36,995 nt of DNA from a virus. A model generated the notes under the pieces. It saw nothing but the letters and a program-made list of their open reading frames with translations, was not told the origin of the DNA and did not search any database. The stretch covers positions 1 through 36,995 of the IMG/VR virus record IMGVR_UViG_3300042010_000254; one strand, written 5' to 3'. A program made the translations under genes and the position numbers. Positions 7,523 through 15,837 of the stretch are shown in pieces (position 1 is the first letter of the stretch; the number at the start of each line of letters is the position of its first letter).

Positions 7523-10500
7523 TATGTCCTCCTCGAATAAAGCACGCCGCCTGCGGACATTTCTTTTTTCAGTCGCTCGGTGATTGTCTGCTGAACAATC
7601 GCCTGCAGCTGTTTCGCCGTCCCCGTGGCGTTCGCCTGATTTATGCTCCCGTCACTCCCCTGCTGGCTGATGCTCACTGGGGCATAAACACTGATACCGC
7701 CCATGCCAGGCCCGGCTATGCTCCCGCCACCGACCAGTCCCCCCGTGGCGTACCCGCGCATCAGGCGATAAAGGTTGCTCACGCCAAGACGGCTGGTTGA
7801 CTCTTTGTTGAAGACGAACTCTCCCCTGTGCACAAGACCGGCAGGCTCATACTTGCCGCCATCTCCTGTGTAACCACCCACGTCGTAGAGCTTGGGTCGG
7901 AAAGACGGGACCGCGAATGACTGACCTGCAGAGGCGGTTTTTGCCCCGTCGCTAACCCAGCCCATTGCGCTCTGGATGGTGTAAGCCACCAGCAACTGGT
8001 TGATAACGGACACAATCATTTTAAGGATCGAGCTGGTGAAGTCCCGAAAGCTCGCCTTCCCGGTTGTCGTCAGGCTGGTAAGCTGGCCCGCCAGCCCGCT
8101 GAACGTAGCCTGAGAAATCTGCTGAACAGAGCTGAAAACGTTTGTCGCTGAATCCTGATATTCGGCCCAGCCCTGTTTCGCACCGGCCAGCCAGTTTGCG
8201 CGCAGGACATCTTCAGCCTCGAACGTCGCCCTTTGCTCTTCCAGAACCTTTTGCTGCGCCTGAGGGTTATATGAATAGCTCTCGCTGAGACGTTGCAGGG
8301 TGGTTTGTCGCCCGGCCTCGCGGGTGGATACCCCCTCAGACTGAGCCTGCAGGCCCGCCCTGGCGGCTTTTTGCTGCTGCTCAAACTTCACGGCCTGATC
8401 GGCCAGCTGGTTGAGCTTTTGCTGCCTGGCAACCTTATCGCCCAGGTCGGCCAGTTGCCGCTTGTACTCGAGCGTTTCTTCTTTGTGCGCCAGCAGGGAT
8501 TTTTCCTGCGCCGTAAGCTGACGACGCCCAGCGGCCTCCTGCAGAACGGTGAACTGATTTTCAGTCTGCCAGAGATCCTGCCGCTGTTTGCTTATGACGT
8601 CGTTTACGCTGGTATGCTGCTCGAGCGTTTTAAGCTGGGCCTGAAGGGTGAGAAGTTCAGCCTGCGCTTTTTCTTCAGCTTTGTCCCCGGCTGGCGTTGA
8701 ATAGCTTTTGCCTTTCGGCGTTTTGGGATCCTTCCACTGCTTTTCAATACCGGCGCGTGCTGCCGCTATGTCCTTTTCAGTCCACAACGTGGCGATGCCG
8801 TCTTTCGCATCCTGGCGGTTTTTAGCAATAAGCTGATTGAGTTTTTTCTCCGCAAGGGCACGTTTTTCTGCCGCCGTCGCCCCGGATTCAACCATCTGAT
8901 TAAATTGCTGCTGGGTCCGGACGGCCTGTGTCTGCTGCTCCGTCCGCATTTTTTCCCTGGCAGCTGCCAGCCCTTCCTGGGCATATTGCTTATCGGCAAG
9001 ATCGTAAGCCTGCTTCTTAAGCTCTACCTGCTGGCGCGCGTTGCTCAGCCTTTCCGCATCTGCCTTTTGCAGAACGTTGTTACCGGTATAGTCCGGATCA
9101 ACCTTGAGATTGCCGGACAGTGCACGGTACTCTTTCTCAGCTGCCTGCCATTCAGCAAAAGAGTCCTGGCGCTTCATCGCGGTGTCAGGATTACGCCCTA
9201 TGCCCAGCATCGCATCCCACGCGCCTGAGGCCGCATTCTTCACCCAGTTCCAGGCTTTTTCGAGAGAGCCAAGATTTTCCTCAACCGCCCCGGCCCGCTG
9301 AATGACCGCATCAGAATACGCACGCATGGCAAGCTCTGATGCTTTCTGCGTATCTCCCATCGCCTGAGCAGAGGCAATCTGTTCATACTGCGTGGCCGTC
9401 AGAAAATGCAGAGAATCATTGAGCGTTGTGACTGCATTAACCGGATCATCCTTCAGGCGTTTAAACTGATTGATGGTTTCGTCGACGGCCTGCCCGGTGG
9501 CCTGCTGCAGCCTGGCAGCAACGTTGCTCACCATGCTGACATCATTACCGCTAAACGCACCACTTCCGACAACCTGCGCCAGCACACCTGCAGCAGCATG
9601 CTGTGTAATGCCATTACCTGCCAGCGAGCGCGCCAGTGCCTGTAGCTGTCCCGACGTTTTCCCGGCGTAATTCCCGGTCAGGATCAGCTGCCTGTTAAAT
9701 TCCTCGGACTCTTTGCTGCCGTCATACCAGGCCTTACCCAGCCCGTAAACCGCCGCGGCAATACCACCAACCATGCCGGCGATCCCAAGCCCGCGCAGCG
9801 ACAGCAGCTGGTCAATCCACCCCGCCCGGTTAGCCAGCGTAATCCCGGAGCCGCGAAGCGCGCCGAAGTTACCGCGCATAACTTCGCCGATCAGTATCCC
9901 CAGTTCCTGCCGCGCTGCGGCACTTTGCAGGCCCAGACCGTGCGTGGCCACTTTGGCAGCCTCGAGCTTGCGGATATAGACCTCAGCCGCATCGCTTGCA
10001 CCAACCTGCGCCGCCTTCATGCGCAGCAACTCGGTACCGGAGAGTTTTTGCTCTGCGACCTGTTGCTTCAGCTGACTGAGGAATCGGGTACGCGCGGCGG
10101 CCGATTTTTCCTCTACGATCTGCAGCTCTTTTTGCCTGGCCGTGGTGCGGGAAATCAGGGCGAGATAATCCTGCTGGGTGATATTGCCCTGTGCCCTTGC
10201 CGCACGAAAGCGCGCCTGCACGTTCGCAAGCGACTGCGTTTCACCATTGAGCTGGCGAACGCCGTCAATCTGGCGGTAAAAGGATGCCGCCAGTTCATCC
10301 TGACGGCGGGCAAGCGCTGCGGCCTGTCCGTCATTTTCCCGCATACGCTGATTAAGCTCGGTCACGCGGCGGTGAGTTTCATCAACGGACTTAGAAACGT
10401 TCTGCCAGTCTTTGGTCAGCCCTTCCGTTGCAGCTGACTGTCGGGCTTTCATATCGGCGGCAGCCGCCGCGCCAGCGTCGCCCACGCTCTTTAATGCCGC

Positions 10501-10656
10501 GCTCTGACGGTCCGCTGCACGCTGCATTCGCGTCTGGACTTTTTCAGAGTCCTCAGCCATCCCGGTTAGCTGCCCCTTTATGCGGGCAACCTGCTCACTA
10601 AACGTGGCGCTGTCGACGTCAAGGTTGATGACCAGATCGCTAATCTGCTGGGCCAT
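7522..10656 (-). CDS. H: Tape measure protein H
   Basis: 1,044 residues (lambda gpH 853). It is Gln/Ala/Lys-rich and mostly helical, with coiled-coil-like stretches over ~25-230 and ~500-800. A Gly/Ala-rich hydrophobic segment near residues 285-310 (LGIAGMVGGIAAAVYGLG) may act as a membrane-inserting part, and the C-terminal region is Gly-rich. It sets tail length and is threaded through the tube, probably aided by G/GT chaperones. AGGAGGT lies seven bases before the ATG. The start overlaps the end of the T frame by 17 bases, as in lambda. Its length suggests a tail somewhat longer than lambda's. Confidence 0.92.
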   Translation of the reverse strand: MAQQISDLVINLDVDSATFSEQVARIKGQLTGMAEDSEKVQTRMQRAADRQSAALKSVGDAGAAAAADMKARQSAATEGLTKDWQNVSKSVDETHRRVTELNQRMRENDGQAAALARRQDELAASFYRQIDGVRQLNGETQSLANVQARFRAARAQGNITQQDYLALISRTTARQKELQIVEEKSAAARTRFLSQLKQQVAEQKLSGTELLRMKAAQVGASDAAEVYIRKLEAAKVATHGLGLQSAAARQELGILIGEVMRGNFGALRGSGITLANRAGWIDQLLSLRGLGIAGMVGGIAAAVYGLGKAWYDGSKESEEFNRQLILTGNYAGKTSGQLQALARSLAGNGITQHAAAGVLAQVVGSGAFSGNDVSMVSNVAARLQQATGQAVDETINQFKRLKDDPVNAVTTLNDSLHFLTATQYEQIASAQAMGDTQKASELAMRAYSDAVIQRAGAVEENLGSLEKAWNWVKNAASGAWDAMLGIGRNPDTAMKRQDSFAEWQAAEKEYRALSGNLKVDPDYTGNNVLQKADAERLSNARQQVELKKQAYDLADKQYAQEGLAAAREKMRTEQQTQAVRTQQQFNQMVESGATAAEKRALAEKKLNQLIAKNRQDAKDGIATLWTEKDIAAARAGIEKQWKDPKTPKGKSYSTPAGDKAEEKAQAELLTLQAQLKTLEQHTSVNDVISKQRQDLWQTENQFTVLQEAAGRRQLTAQEKSLLAHKEETLEYKRQLADLGDKVARQQKLNQLADQAVKFEQQQKAARAGLQAQSEGVSTREAGRQTTLQRLSESYSYNPQAQQKVLEEQRATFEAEDVLRANWLAGAKQGWAEYQDSATNVFSSVQQISQATFSGLAGQLTSLTTTGKASFRDFTSSILKMIVSVINQLLVAYTIQSAMGWVSDGAKTASAGQSFAVPSFRPKLYDVGGYTGDGGKYEPAGLVHRGEFVFNKESTSRLGVSNLYRLMRGYATGGLVGGGSIAGPGMGGISVYAPVSISQQGSDGSINQANATGTAKQLQAIVQQTITERLKKEMSAGGVLYSRRT

Positions 10657-11394
10657 ATCGGATACCTCCTGTTATCCCCTCAGCTGCGGCCATCAGCGAA
10701 TCATCATCCGGCTCGTCATCGCTGATGACGATACCGGAAGGAGAAAGCAGGCTGAAATGAGCGGGGGTAAGTTCCGGGTCGCGGAAGAAAAGAGTGGAGA
10801 TGGAATAAAGCAGCTCTGAGAAATGCGCATCGAGCTGCGCGTCCTGAAAATAATGCTCCCGGTAGAACTGGTGCCAGTCGCCCAGCTCACTGGAAGTCAT
10901 TCCAGCCAGCATGGCGCGCCAGTCGGGTCGCCCGAACTCGCGCGCCAGATTCAGGACAAACTTCAGCTCGCTGGCAAGGGCTTTTCCGCCGTAACGGGGT
11001 CTGCGCTTTCGGCCTCCGCTGAGGCATCCGGATCGGCAGCATTGTCATCATCAACCGGAACGAGCATGCCGGAGAGCAGCTTTATTTCCATTTCTGCTTT
11101 ACCGATCGCCTCCGGCGGCCAGCCGCTAAGCACCTGCTGATAAAGCGTCTCCACATCCGTGCCAGCCGGATCGTTATGCCACAAAGACATCGCGATCAAA
11201 CGCGCACCGCAGCGAATATTTGAGCCAATCAGCCTGGCCGTCATTTCCTGATCGCTGATGCCATCGCTGTCAGCGCTGACGGCCTTTTCCTCTGCGGCCA
11301 TAAACGTAAGGAACTCAATACGCTGAAGCGCCGACAGCTCGAAGATGGTCAGTGATTCTTTTTGCCAGGTGAACTTCTCTTTTTTCAGAAACAT
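10640..11394 (-). CDS. GT: Tail assembly chaperone GT, made by -1 frameshift from G
   Basis: Reading the G frame from 11394 to 10981 and then shifting back one base gives 138 + 113 = 251 residues (lambda gpGT 279). The -1 frame after the shift runs ALASELKFVLNLAREFGRPD and on through WRAMLAGMTSSELGDWH, the T-domain pattern of lambda relatives. The frame closes inside the start of H. By family, GT binds the tape measure through G and recruits the major tail protein through T, and is absent from the virion. The T frame has no good start of its own, so it should be read only as the fusion. Confidence 0.85.
10963..11394 (-). CDS. G: Tail assembly chaperone G (unshifted product)
   Basis: 143 residues (lambda gpG 140), starting at an ATG right after the V gene. 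The N-terminus MFLKKEKFTWQKESLTIFEL and the acidic, Ala-rich C-terminal tail are typical of gpG homologues. It coats the tape measure during tail assembly. The zero frame stops at TGA 10963-10965, six codons after the AAG of the putative slippery site, so most ribosomes should make G and a minority GT. Confidence 0.87.
   Translation of the reverse strand: MFLKKEKFTWQKESLTIFELSALQRIEFLTFMAAEEKAVSADSDGISDQEMTARLIGSNIRCGARLIAMSLWHNDPAGTDVETLYQQVLSGWPPEAIGKAEMEIKLLSGMLVPVDDDNAADPDASAEAESADPVTAEKPLPAS
10981..10987 (-). other. Putative -1 frameshift slippery site (G to GT)
   Basis: In the G frame the minus strand reads GCG GAA AAG CCC. A one-base backward slip re-pairs G-GAA-AAG as GGA-AAA and opens the T frame. 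Lambda uses G-GGA-AAG. Here the Lys codon re-pairs well (AAG to AAA), but the Glu codon would re-pair imperfectly, so the site is non-canonical. No other A- or G-rich heptamer in this frame lies closer to the G stop. Confidence 0.6.
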
Positions 11395-11404
11395 GCGGCC
11401 TTCC

Positions 11405-12148
11405 TTACGCTGCTGTTACGGTGACTTTGCAGACCGCAACGAAATTACCGTCGCTGGTCATAACAATAATGTCAGCAGTGCCCGCCGCCACGCCGGTGAC
11501 GGTGATCGCATTGCCGCTAACGGTGACCGTTGCTTTTGCCCCGTCAGAGGTTGCCACGCGGAACGAGGTATCTGAGGCGCTGGCAGGGTTAACCGTCACA
11601 TTAAGCGTTGTGGTTGCGCCGACGGCCACGCTTGCCGTGGCTTTATCGAGCGTAACGCCGGTCACGGGGATATTCGGGGTCCCGCTTTCTTCAGCCAGCT
11701 CCGGCTTGCCGGTATTGGTGATTTTCGCTGTACGGGTAATGACCTCTTTTGCCGGAATGGCTTTACCCAGGCTGCTGCACCAGCCGCGGAAAACGTCTAC
11801 GGTACCGTTCGGGTATTTGATTTTGTAATAGCGCACTGAGCCGTCAATAAACCATGCGACCAGGTCTTTTTGCCCTTCTTCGCCCGGTTTCCAGGCGAGG
11901 GTAAACGAGGTATCGCCAGCAGATTTTGCCCCCTGGGCGGTCGCGTTCCAGTCGGCGTCCTCGTCGTCGAGGTAGGTGTCGTCATAAGATTCGGCGGTCA
12001 TTTCGCCCGGCGTCAGCTCTTTGATTTTTGCCAGGCGATTCCAGTCAATATCCGAGAGCGGGTTTGCAAAAGCATTGCCCGTTCCGGTGTACAGCCAAAG
12101 CGTGGTACCGGCGCCTTTCACGGGAGCCAGCGGGTTTGGAGTAGGCAT
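11405..12148 (-). CDS. V: Major tail (tube) protein V with C-terminal Ig-like domain
   Basis: 247 residues (lambda gpV 246), AGAGGT before the ATG. Residues ~1-155 follow the lambda tube domain ([15 protein letters not shown], then [13 protein letters not shown] and [10 protein letters not shown]). Residues ~160-247 form a BIG2-type immunoglobulin-like domain ([20 protein letters not shown] through VTVTAA), as in lambda gpV, where it decorates the tail surface. Hexamers stack into the tail tube. It is encoded just upstream of G in transcription order. Confidence 0.93.
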   Translation of the reverse strand: MPTPNPLAPVKGAGTTLWLYTGTGNAFANPLSDIDWNRLAKIKELTPGEMTAESYDDTYLDDEDADWNATAQGAKSAGDTSFTLAWKPGEEGQKDLVAWFIDGSVRYYKIKYPNGTVDVFRGWCSSLGKAIPAKEVITRTAKITNTGKPELAEESGTPNIPVTGVTLDKATASVAVGATTTLNVTVNPASASDTSFRVATSDGAKATVTVSGNAITVTGVAAGTADIIVMTSDGNFVAVCKVTVTAA

Positions 12149-12157
12149 AAGTACCTC

Positions 12158-12559
12158 TTAAATTGAATAGGTGATTACATACGTGAAATCGACTGAACCC
12201 CACGTGGCCATTTCATCATCCCGCTGGTAGTCGTAACCCTGCGGGGTGAACGTCTCGACTAAATCATTCAGTCCCGGGATGAAGGCCATTGCCGGATACA
12301 CTTTCTCTTCCATCCAGGAATCCAGCGCGGTATCAGGGCTGGAGGCCTTGAGAAATACCTCGATGTGGACAACCGCCTGCCACGAATCCTCATCGAGCGA
12401 ATCGCCGGTGTACTCCGCATCAGAGAGGTAAACAGCAACGGCAGGAAGATCCTGCTCTTCAAGAAAAACAGGACGTCCGTCAAACCAGGTGACGGGGTCG
12501 GTGATGTCTGCTCTCATTTTTGCCAGAATGGCTGCACGAATTGCGCTGTGTCGGTTCAT
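12158..12559 (-). CDS. U: Tail terminator protein U
   Basis: 133 residues (lambda gpU 131). The beginning NRHSAIRAAILAKM and the end in FTYVITYSI are typical of gpU. It caps the growing tail tube and forms the surface that joins the head. The ATG at 12559 overlaps the Z stop (ATGA), and V follows after nine bases, so the order Z-U-V equals lambda's. Confidence 0.92.
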   Translation of the reverse strand: MNRHSAIRAAILAKMRADITDPVTWFDGRPVFLEEQDLPAVAVYLSDAEYTGDSLDEDSWQAVVHIEVFLKASSPDTALDSWMEEKVYPAMAFIPGLNDLVETFTPQGYDYQRDDEMATWGSVDFTYVITYSI

Positions 12560-13134
12560 CGCTTCAGGTGGATCCTCAGTTGGTTTTTCAGGGCCGCGGA
12601 CAGTTCTTTTGGCATGTCGCTTTTAATAAGGCGTTTTGAAATAGAGGTGAAAGCCACTGTGAGCGGTGTCTCCAGAGGAACTTTGACCACATCAATCGGG
12701 TAACGGGCCTTACCTACGCGCCGCATGACCTGCCAGCGTCCGTTCGCCAGCTGTTGAATGAACGCGTTGCGAAAGGTATAGGGTCCGATCTTAAGGACAC
12801 TGCCCGCTCCATTTCTGGCACCTTTTTTACGCGACAGCCTGACGCGCGCCGTGCCGAGCTTTATTGCAGGAAGATTACCGCGGTTGATTTTTATCGATGC
12901 AACCGGACGGTCGTGACGCGCTTTGCGTAAACGGGAACGCTGCCGGACAAGACGAACCGGAAGCCCCGTTTTCCGGTTATCATCAACTTTTGTTTCTTTC
13001 GCTACAGCTTTGCTGCCCTGGCTTATCGTTCTGCTGGCAACCCGGTTAAGTGCTTTTGCCGTTGCCTCAGGAACGATTAAGCGGCTGAGGCTGTTCAGGT
13101 TCTGAATAGCCCTTTCCAGTCCTTTTACAGACAT
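12556..13134 (-). CDS. Z: Tail completion protein Z
   Basis: 192 residues, the same length as lambda gpZ, with matching stretches: KGLERAIQNLNSLSR at the start, INRGNLPAIKLGTARVRLSR in the middle, and AFIQQLANGRWQVMRRVGKA followed by RYPIDVVKVPL. It is strongly basic. In lambda it acts at the last step of tail maturation and is needed for correct DNA placement in the joined particle. GAGGAGGT stands before the ATG. Confidence 0.93.
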   Translation of the reverse strand: MSVKGLERAIQNLNSLSRLIVPEATAKALNRVASRTISQGSKAVAKETKVDDNRKTGLPVRLVRQRSRLRKARHDRPVASIKINRGNLPAIKLGTARVRLSRKKGARNGAGSVLKIGPYTFRNAFIQQLANGRWQVMRRVGKARYPIDVVKVPLETPLTVAFTSISKRLIKSDMPKELSAALKNQLRIHLKR

Positions 13135-13143
13135 AGCACCTCC

Positions 13144-13419
13144 TCATTCGAGATGGATGCGGGGTTTTCCATTGAACATGTCAAAGCGGGTAACGGTCAG
13201 GTTCTTACCGTCGTAGTCGACACTGTCGTTTCGCCGCGGCTGGTAAAGCTCAGAGAAAACCACCAGCGTCGTACCTGTCCCCGTCAACGGTCCCATTTCC
13301 TCGAGCTGCTCAGCGGGAACAACGTCATAACTGCTGCCATTGATGATTGCTGTCTTTCCCATCTTTTTTATGGTGGCCGCGTCCATGCGCGCCGCCATCC
13401 GGTTAAAGGGATTAGGCAT
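13144..13419 (-). CDS. Head-tail joining protein, FII-like by position
   Basis: 91 residues, starting inside the end of the decoration-protein gene (8-base overlap) and followed by Z. In lambda this slot is held by gpFII, which sits between the head connector and the tail. The sequence (RMDAATIKKMGKTAIING near residue 11, YQPRRNDSVDYDGKNL later) resembles the short FII-like proteins of Gifsy-type prophages more than lambda FII itself. The role is assigned mainly from position and length. Confidence 0.65.
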   Translation of the reverse strand: MPNPFNRMAARMDAATIKKMGKTAIINGSSYDVVPAEQLEEMGPLTGTGTTLVVFSELYQPRRNDSVDYDGKNLTVTRFDMFNGKPRIHLE

Positions 13420-13738
13420 TGATCTTTACTTCAACGACGGTGGTACTTGCCCCTGCATCTTCCCAGGCGATACCTGCGGCAACGGCATCCGTTTCTTCGA
13501 TCTGAATTTTTCCGCCCTTGAGATACACCTGCGCCCCGGCAGTAACTGCATCAGCGGGGACTTTTGGCAGGAGGAATACCCCTTCAGTAATGCCGTCCCC
13601 GGTATCGCCGACAGGAATATCCGTAATCGCCACAGCGATAAGTTTGCCAATCACAACCGGATCGCCGCTCTGAATGTCGGTTGTACCACTGTTTACCAGA
13701 GGGATCGTTTTCCCGTCCTGCGCATAGTTCTTAGCCAT
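13412..13738 (-). CDS. Capsid decoration/cement protein (DUF2190-like)
   Basis: 108 residues from the ATG at 13738, which has GGAG seven bases upstream. An in-frame ATG at 13750 would add four residues. The start AKNYAQDGKTIPLVNSGTTD and the beta-rich, Gly/Val-rich body match DUF2190 proteins, which lie directly downstream of the capsid gene in many phages and stabilise the shell, like lambda gpD. A strong hairpin and a terminator-like hairpin separate it from the capsid gene, which may tune its amount. Confidence 0.75.
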   Translation of the reverse strand: MAKNYAQDGKTIPLVNSGTTDIQSGDPVVIGKLIAVAITDIPVGDTGDGITEGVFLLPKVPADAVTAGAQVYLKGGKIQIEETDAVAAGIAWEDAGASTTVVEVKINA

Positions 13739-13751
13739 AAATTTCTCCATT

Positions 13752-13769
13752 CAGCCCCTTGCGGGGCTG
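13752..13769 (-). promoter_or_regulatory. Hairpin just before the decoration-protein start
   Basis: CAGCCCC, a 4-base loop, GGGGCTG: a perfect 7-bp stem about 14 bases before the preferred ATG at 13738. It leaves the GGAG of that start free but pairs the GGGG that could serve the 13750 start, so it favours 13738. It may also protect the 5' end of the downstream message. Confidence 0.45.
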
Positions 13770-13780
13770 GTTTCAGGTAT

Positions 13781-13799
13781 AAAAAAAGCCCTTACGGGC
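13781..13799 (-). terminator. Weak intrinsic-terminator-like hairpin after the capsid gene
   Basis: On the minus strand GCCC, loop GTAA, GGGC followed by seven T. The stem is only 4 bp but all G-C with a stable GNRA loop. It lies about 23 bases after the capsid stop and could reduce transcription into the tail genes before Q acts. Confidence 0.45.
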
Positions 13800-13821
13800 A
13801 TCTGTTTGTCAGGACTGTTTT

Positions 13822-15837
13822 TTACTGACCAGTGGATTTAGTCATGCCGCGATAGTCCAGCGGTGCCACACCGGCATCGATACGGACTTTCGTGGCGATA
13901 CCATCAGTGGTGAAGCCTTCTTGCTGATCGATGTAAGGGGTATCGACGCCGTTGAGATACGCAACCTCGATGGTGTCGGTGCCCTTCGCGGCAGCCAGAT
14001 ACCAGGCTTTCGCATCAGCCTCATCCAGACGTGGTTCTGCAATGACTTCTGCAAAGTTCTGGATAGGGTTAACGATCCCGGCATTGATATCTGCACCTTT
14101 AACACTGGCCGACTTGATAGTCTGATTCGCCAGGGTTTCCAGGCTGACGGGAACCAGCATGTAGGCCGGACGAATATTCAGGGTACGCTCCCCTTCTTTC
14201 TGCAGACGCATCAGCTTGCGCGATTCATCCAGGCTGGCCACGGAAATTGCGCCCGAACTCAGGTTCTTGTGATCGGCATGGAACAGCGCCTTGCCGTCGG
14301 AGAGTTTCGGGTTTTTGGTCAGGATGGCGTAGACCAGATCGCCAATCGTTGCTTTCGCCGCGCGCCCCATCTTCATCGGTACGTCGGTGAGCTGGTTGAG
14401 ATCGTCGTTGATGATCGCCTGGCGGGTTACAGAGAAGATTTCACCGTAAGTGGCAAGCGCGATAGTTTCGCCTTTGTCAGTGGTAGTGATGTACTTGTAC
14501 TCCGCCCCTTCACGAACCTGTCGCAAAGAAGGGAAACCACCCATGCCGACACGATGCGCCGTTTTGAAGTCTGACAGCTGGCCTTTTTTGGTCCACTGCT
14601 CGAAGGTTTCCTGCGCCTCGTCCCAGCCCTGAATCAGCGCTTTGTTCGCAACATCGAGCAGAATGTTGCCAAAGTCAGAGGTGCTGTGGGTCAGCGCCAG
14701 GCCAACCATCTGCATCGGATTGTAGCTGGCCACACCGATGCCTTTTTCTGTCAGGGCCATACGCGCATACTCGCGCAGCGTCATACCGTTATAAACGTTA
14801 TCCCGCTCCTGACCTTCGAACCCGGCACGCGCCATCAGTGCCTGGCGAATACCATCCGCGACGAAGTTACCGTTGCCCGCATGAATATGCGGCTGGGTGG
14901 TTTTATTGGATGGCGTGGCCGTTTTACCGAGTTCTGCTAGTAGCAAATCTTTCGCCTTTTCGACGGAACAATCAGGGTCGGCCACACACTGATTCTGCAG
15001 TTCCATATGTTTATTGCCGAACATGGCAAAAAGATCGCCGATAGCGTTAACGCGGGCTTTCTGCTCAGCCATTACCTGCGCGCGGATCGCATTTTCATCC
15101 GGTGCCGGGTCTGTTTTTGCCTGCGGTGCCGGAGGCTGGGTAATAACCGGGTCACGCTGGGTAGTGTTGCGCGGCGGGGTGATCATGTTGCGAATGCTTT
15201 TTGGCATTTTTTCAAATTCCTCAATACGTTTTGAATGAATACAGGCCATAGCCTGAAGGGATGGTGTCACCTGGTCGGCAAAACCCAGTTCAAGGCACTC
15301 GCTGCCGTTCATCCAGGTTTCGTCCTCCAGCATTGCCGCAATTTCTTCTGTGGATTTTCCGGTTTTCTGCGCATAAGCCGGGATAAGCACGGATTCAACC
15401 TTGTCGAGCAGATCCGCATAGTCGCGCATATCGCTCGCGTCACCACCAGCAAACCCCCATGGCTTATGGATCATCATCATCGTGTTTTCAGGCATGATGA
15501 CCGGATTGCCTACCATAGCGATCACCGACGCCATGGAAGCGGCCAGACCGTCGATATGAACGGTAATCGCCGCGCCGTGGTGCTTCAGCGCGTTATAGAT
15601 AGCAATGCCGTCGAAGACATCACCACCGGGTGAGTTGATATAAAGGTTGATGTGGGTGACGTCCCCAAGTGCCCGGAGATCATTGACGAACTGTTTCGCC
15701 GTTACGCCCCAGTACCCGATTTCGTCATAAATAAAAATGTCGGCCTCGCTGTTATTGCTGGCCTGCATGCGGAACCACGAATTACTTTTTACGCTGGCTT
15801 TCGGACGGTGGCGCGCCCGGTTCTTTGGCTTCGGCAC
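13822..15837 (-). CDS. Fused ClpP-type prohead protease and major capsid protein
   Basis: 671 residues from a GTG at 15837, which has AAAGGAGG five bases upstream. This start overlaps the portal end and is preferred to the longer frame from 16116. Residues ~30-215 are an S14 ClpP-like serine protease: NSPGGDVFDG, Ser101 in GLAASMAS, His124 in MMMIHKPWG. After a Pro/Gln-rich linker (~240-280), residues ~300-671 are a capsid protein (VASYNPMQMVGLALTHST and the GTDTIEVAYLNGVDTPYIDQ stretch). Such fusions are known in Gifsy-like prophages. The protease presumably frees the capsid subunit and matures the prohead. In lambda the genes are separate (C and E). Confidence 0.88.
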   Translation of the reverse strand: MPKPKNRARHRPKASVKSNSWFRMQASNNSEADIFIYDEIGYWGVTAKQFVNDLRALGDVTHINLYINSPGGDVFDGIAIYNALKHHGAAITVHIDGLAASMASVIAMVGNPVIMPENTMMMIHKPWGFAGGDASDMRDYADLLDKVESVLIPAYAQKTGKSTEEIAAMLEDETWMNGSECLELGFADQVTPSLQAMACIHSKRIEEFEKMPKSIRNMITPPRNTTQRDPVITQPPAPQAKTDPAPDENAIRAQVMAEQKARVNAIGDLFAMFGNKHMELQNQCVADPDCSVEKAKDLLLAELGKTATPSNKTTQPHIHAGNGNFVADGIRQALMARAGFEGQERDNVYNGMTLREYARMALTEKGIGVASYNPMQMVGLALTHSTSDFGNILLDVANKALIQGWDEAQETFEQWTKKGQLSDFKTAHRVGMGGFPSLRQVREGAEYKYITTTDKGETIALATYGEIFSVTRQAIINDDLNQLTDVPMKMGRAAKATIGDLVYAILTKNPKLSDGKALFHADHKNLSSGAISVASLDESRKLMRLQKEGERTLNIRPAYMLVPVSLETLANQTIKSASVKGADINAGIVNPIQNFAEVIAEPRLDEADAKAWYLAAAKGTDTIEVAYLNGVDTPYIDQQEGFTTDGIATKVRIDAGVAPLDYRGMTKSTGQ

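Noticed and set aside
7779-10437. Several open frames of 100-170 codons opposite or beside the tape measure gene
   Set aside because: They lie wholly within the well-supported gene H, have no good ribosome binding sites, and their compositions reflect the reverse reading of a Gln/Ala-rich gene.
13921-14574. A 217-codon plus-strand open frame opposite the capsid gene
   Set aside because: It is fully antisense to a gene with clear homology and has no start context or family resemblance.
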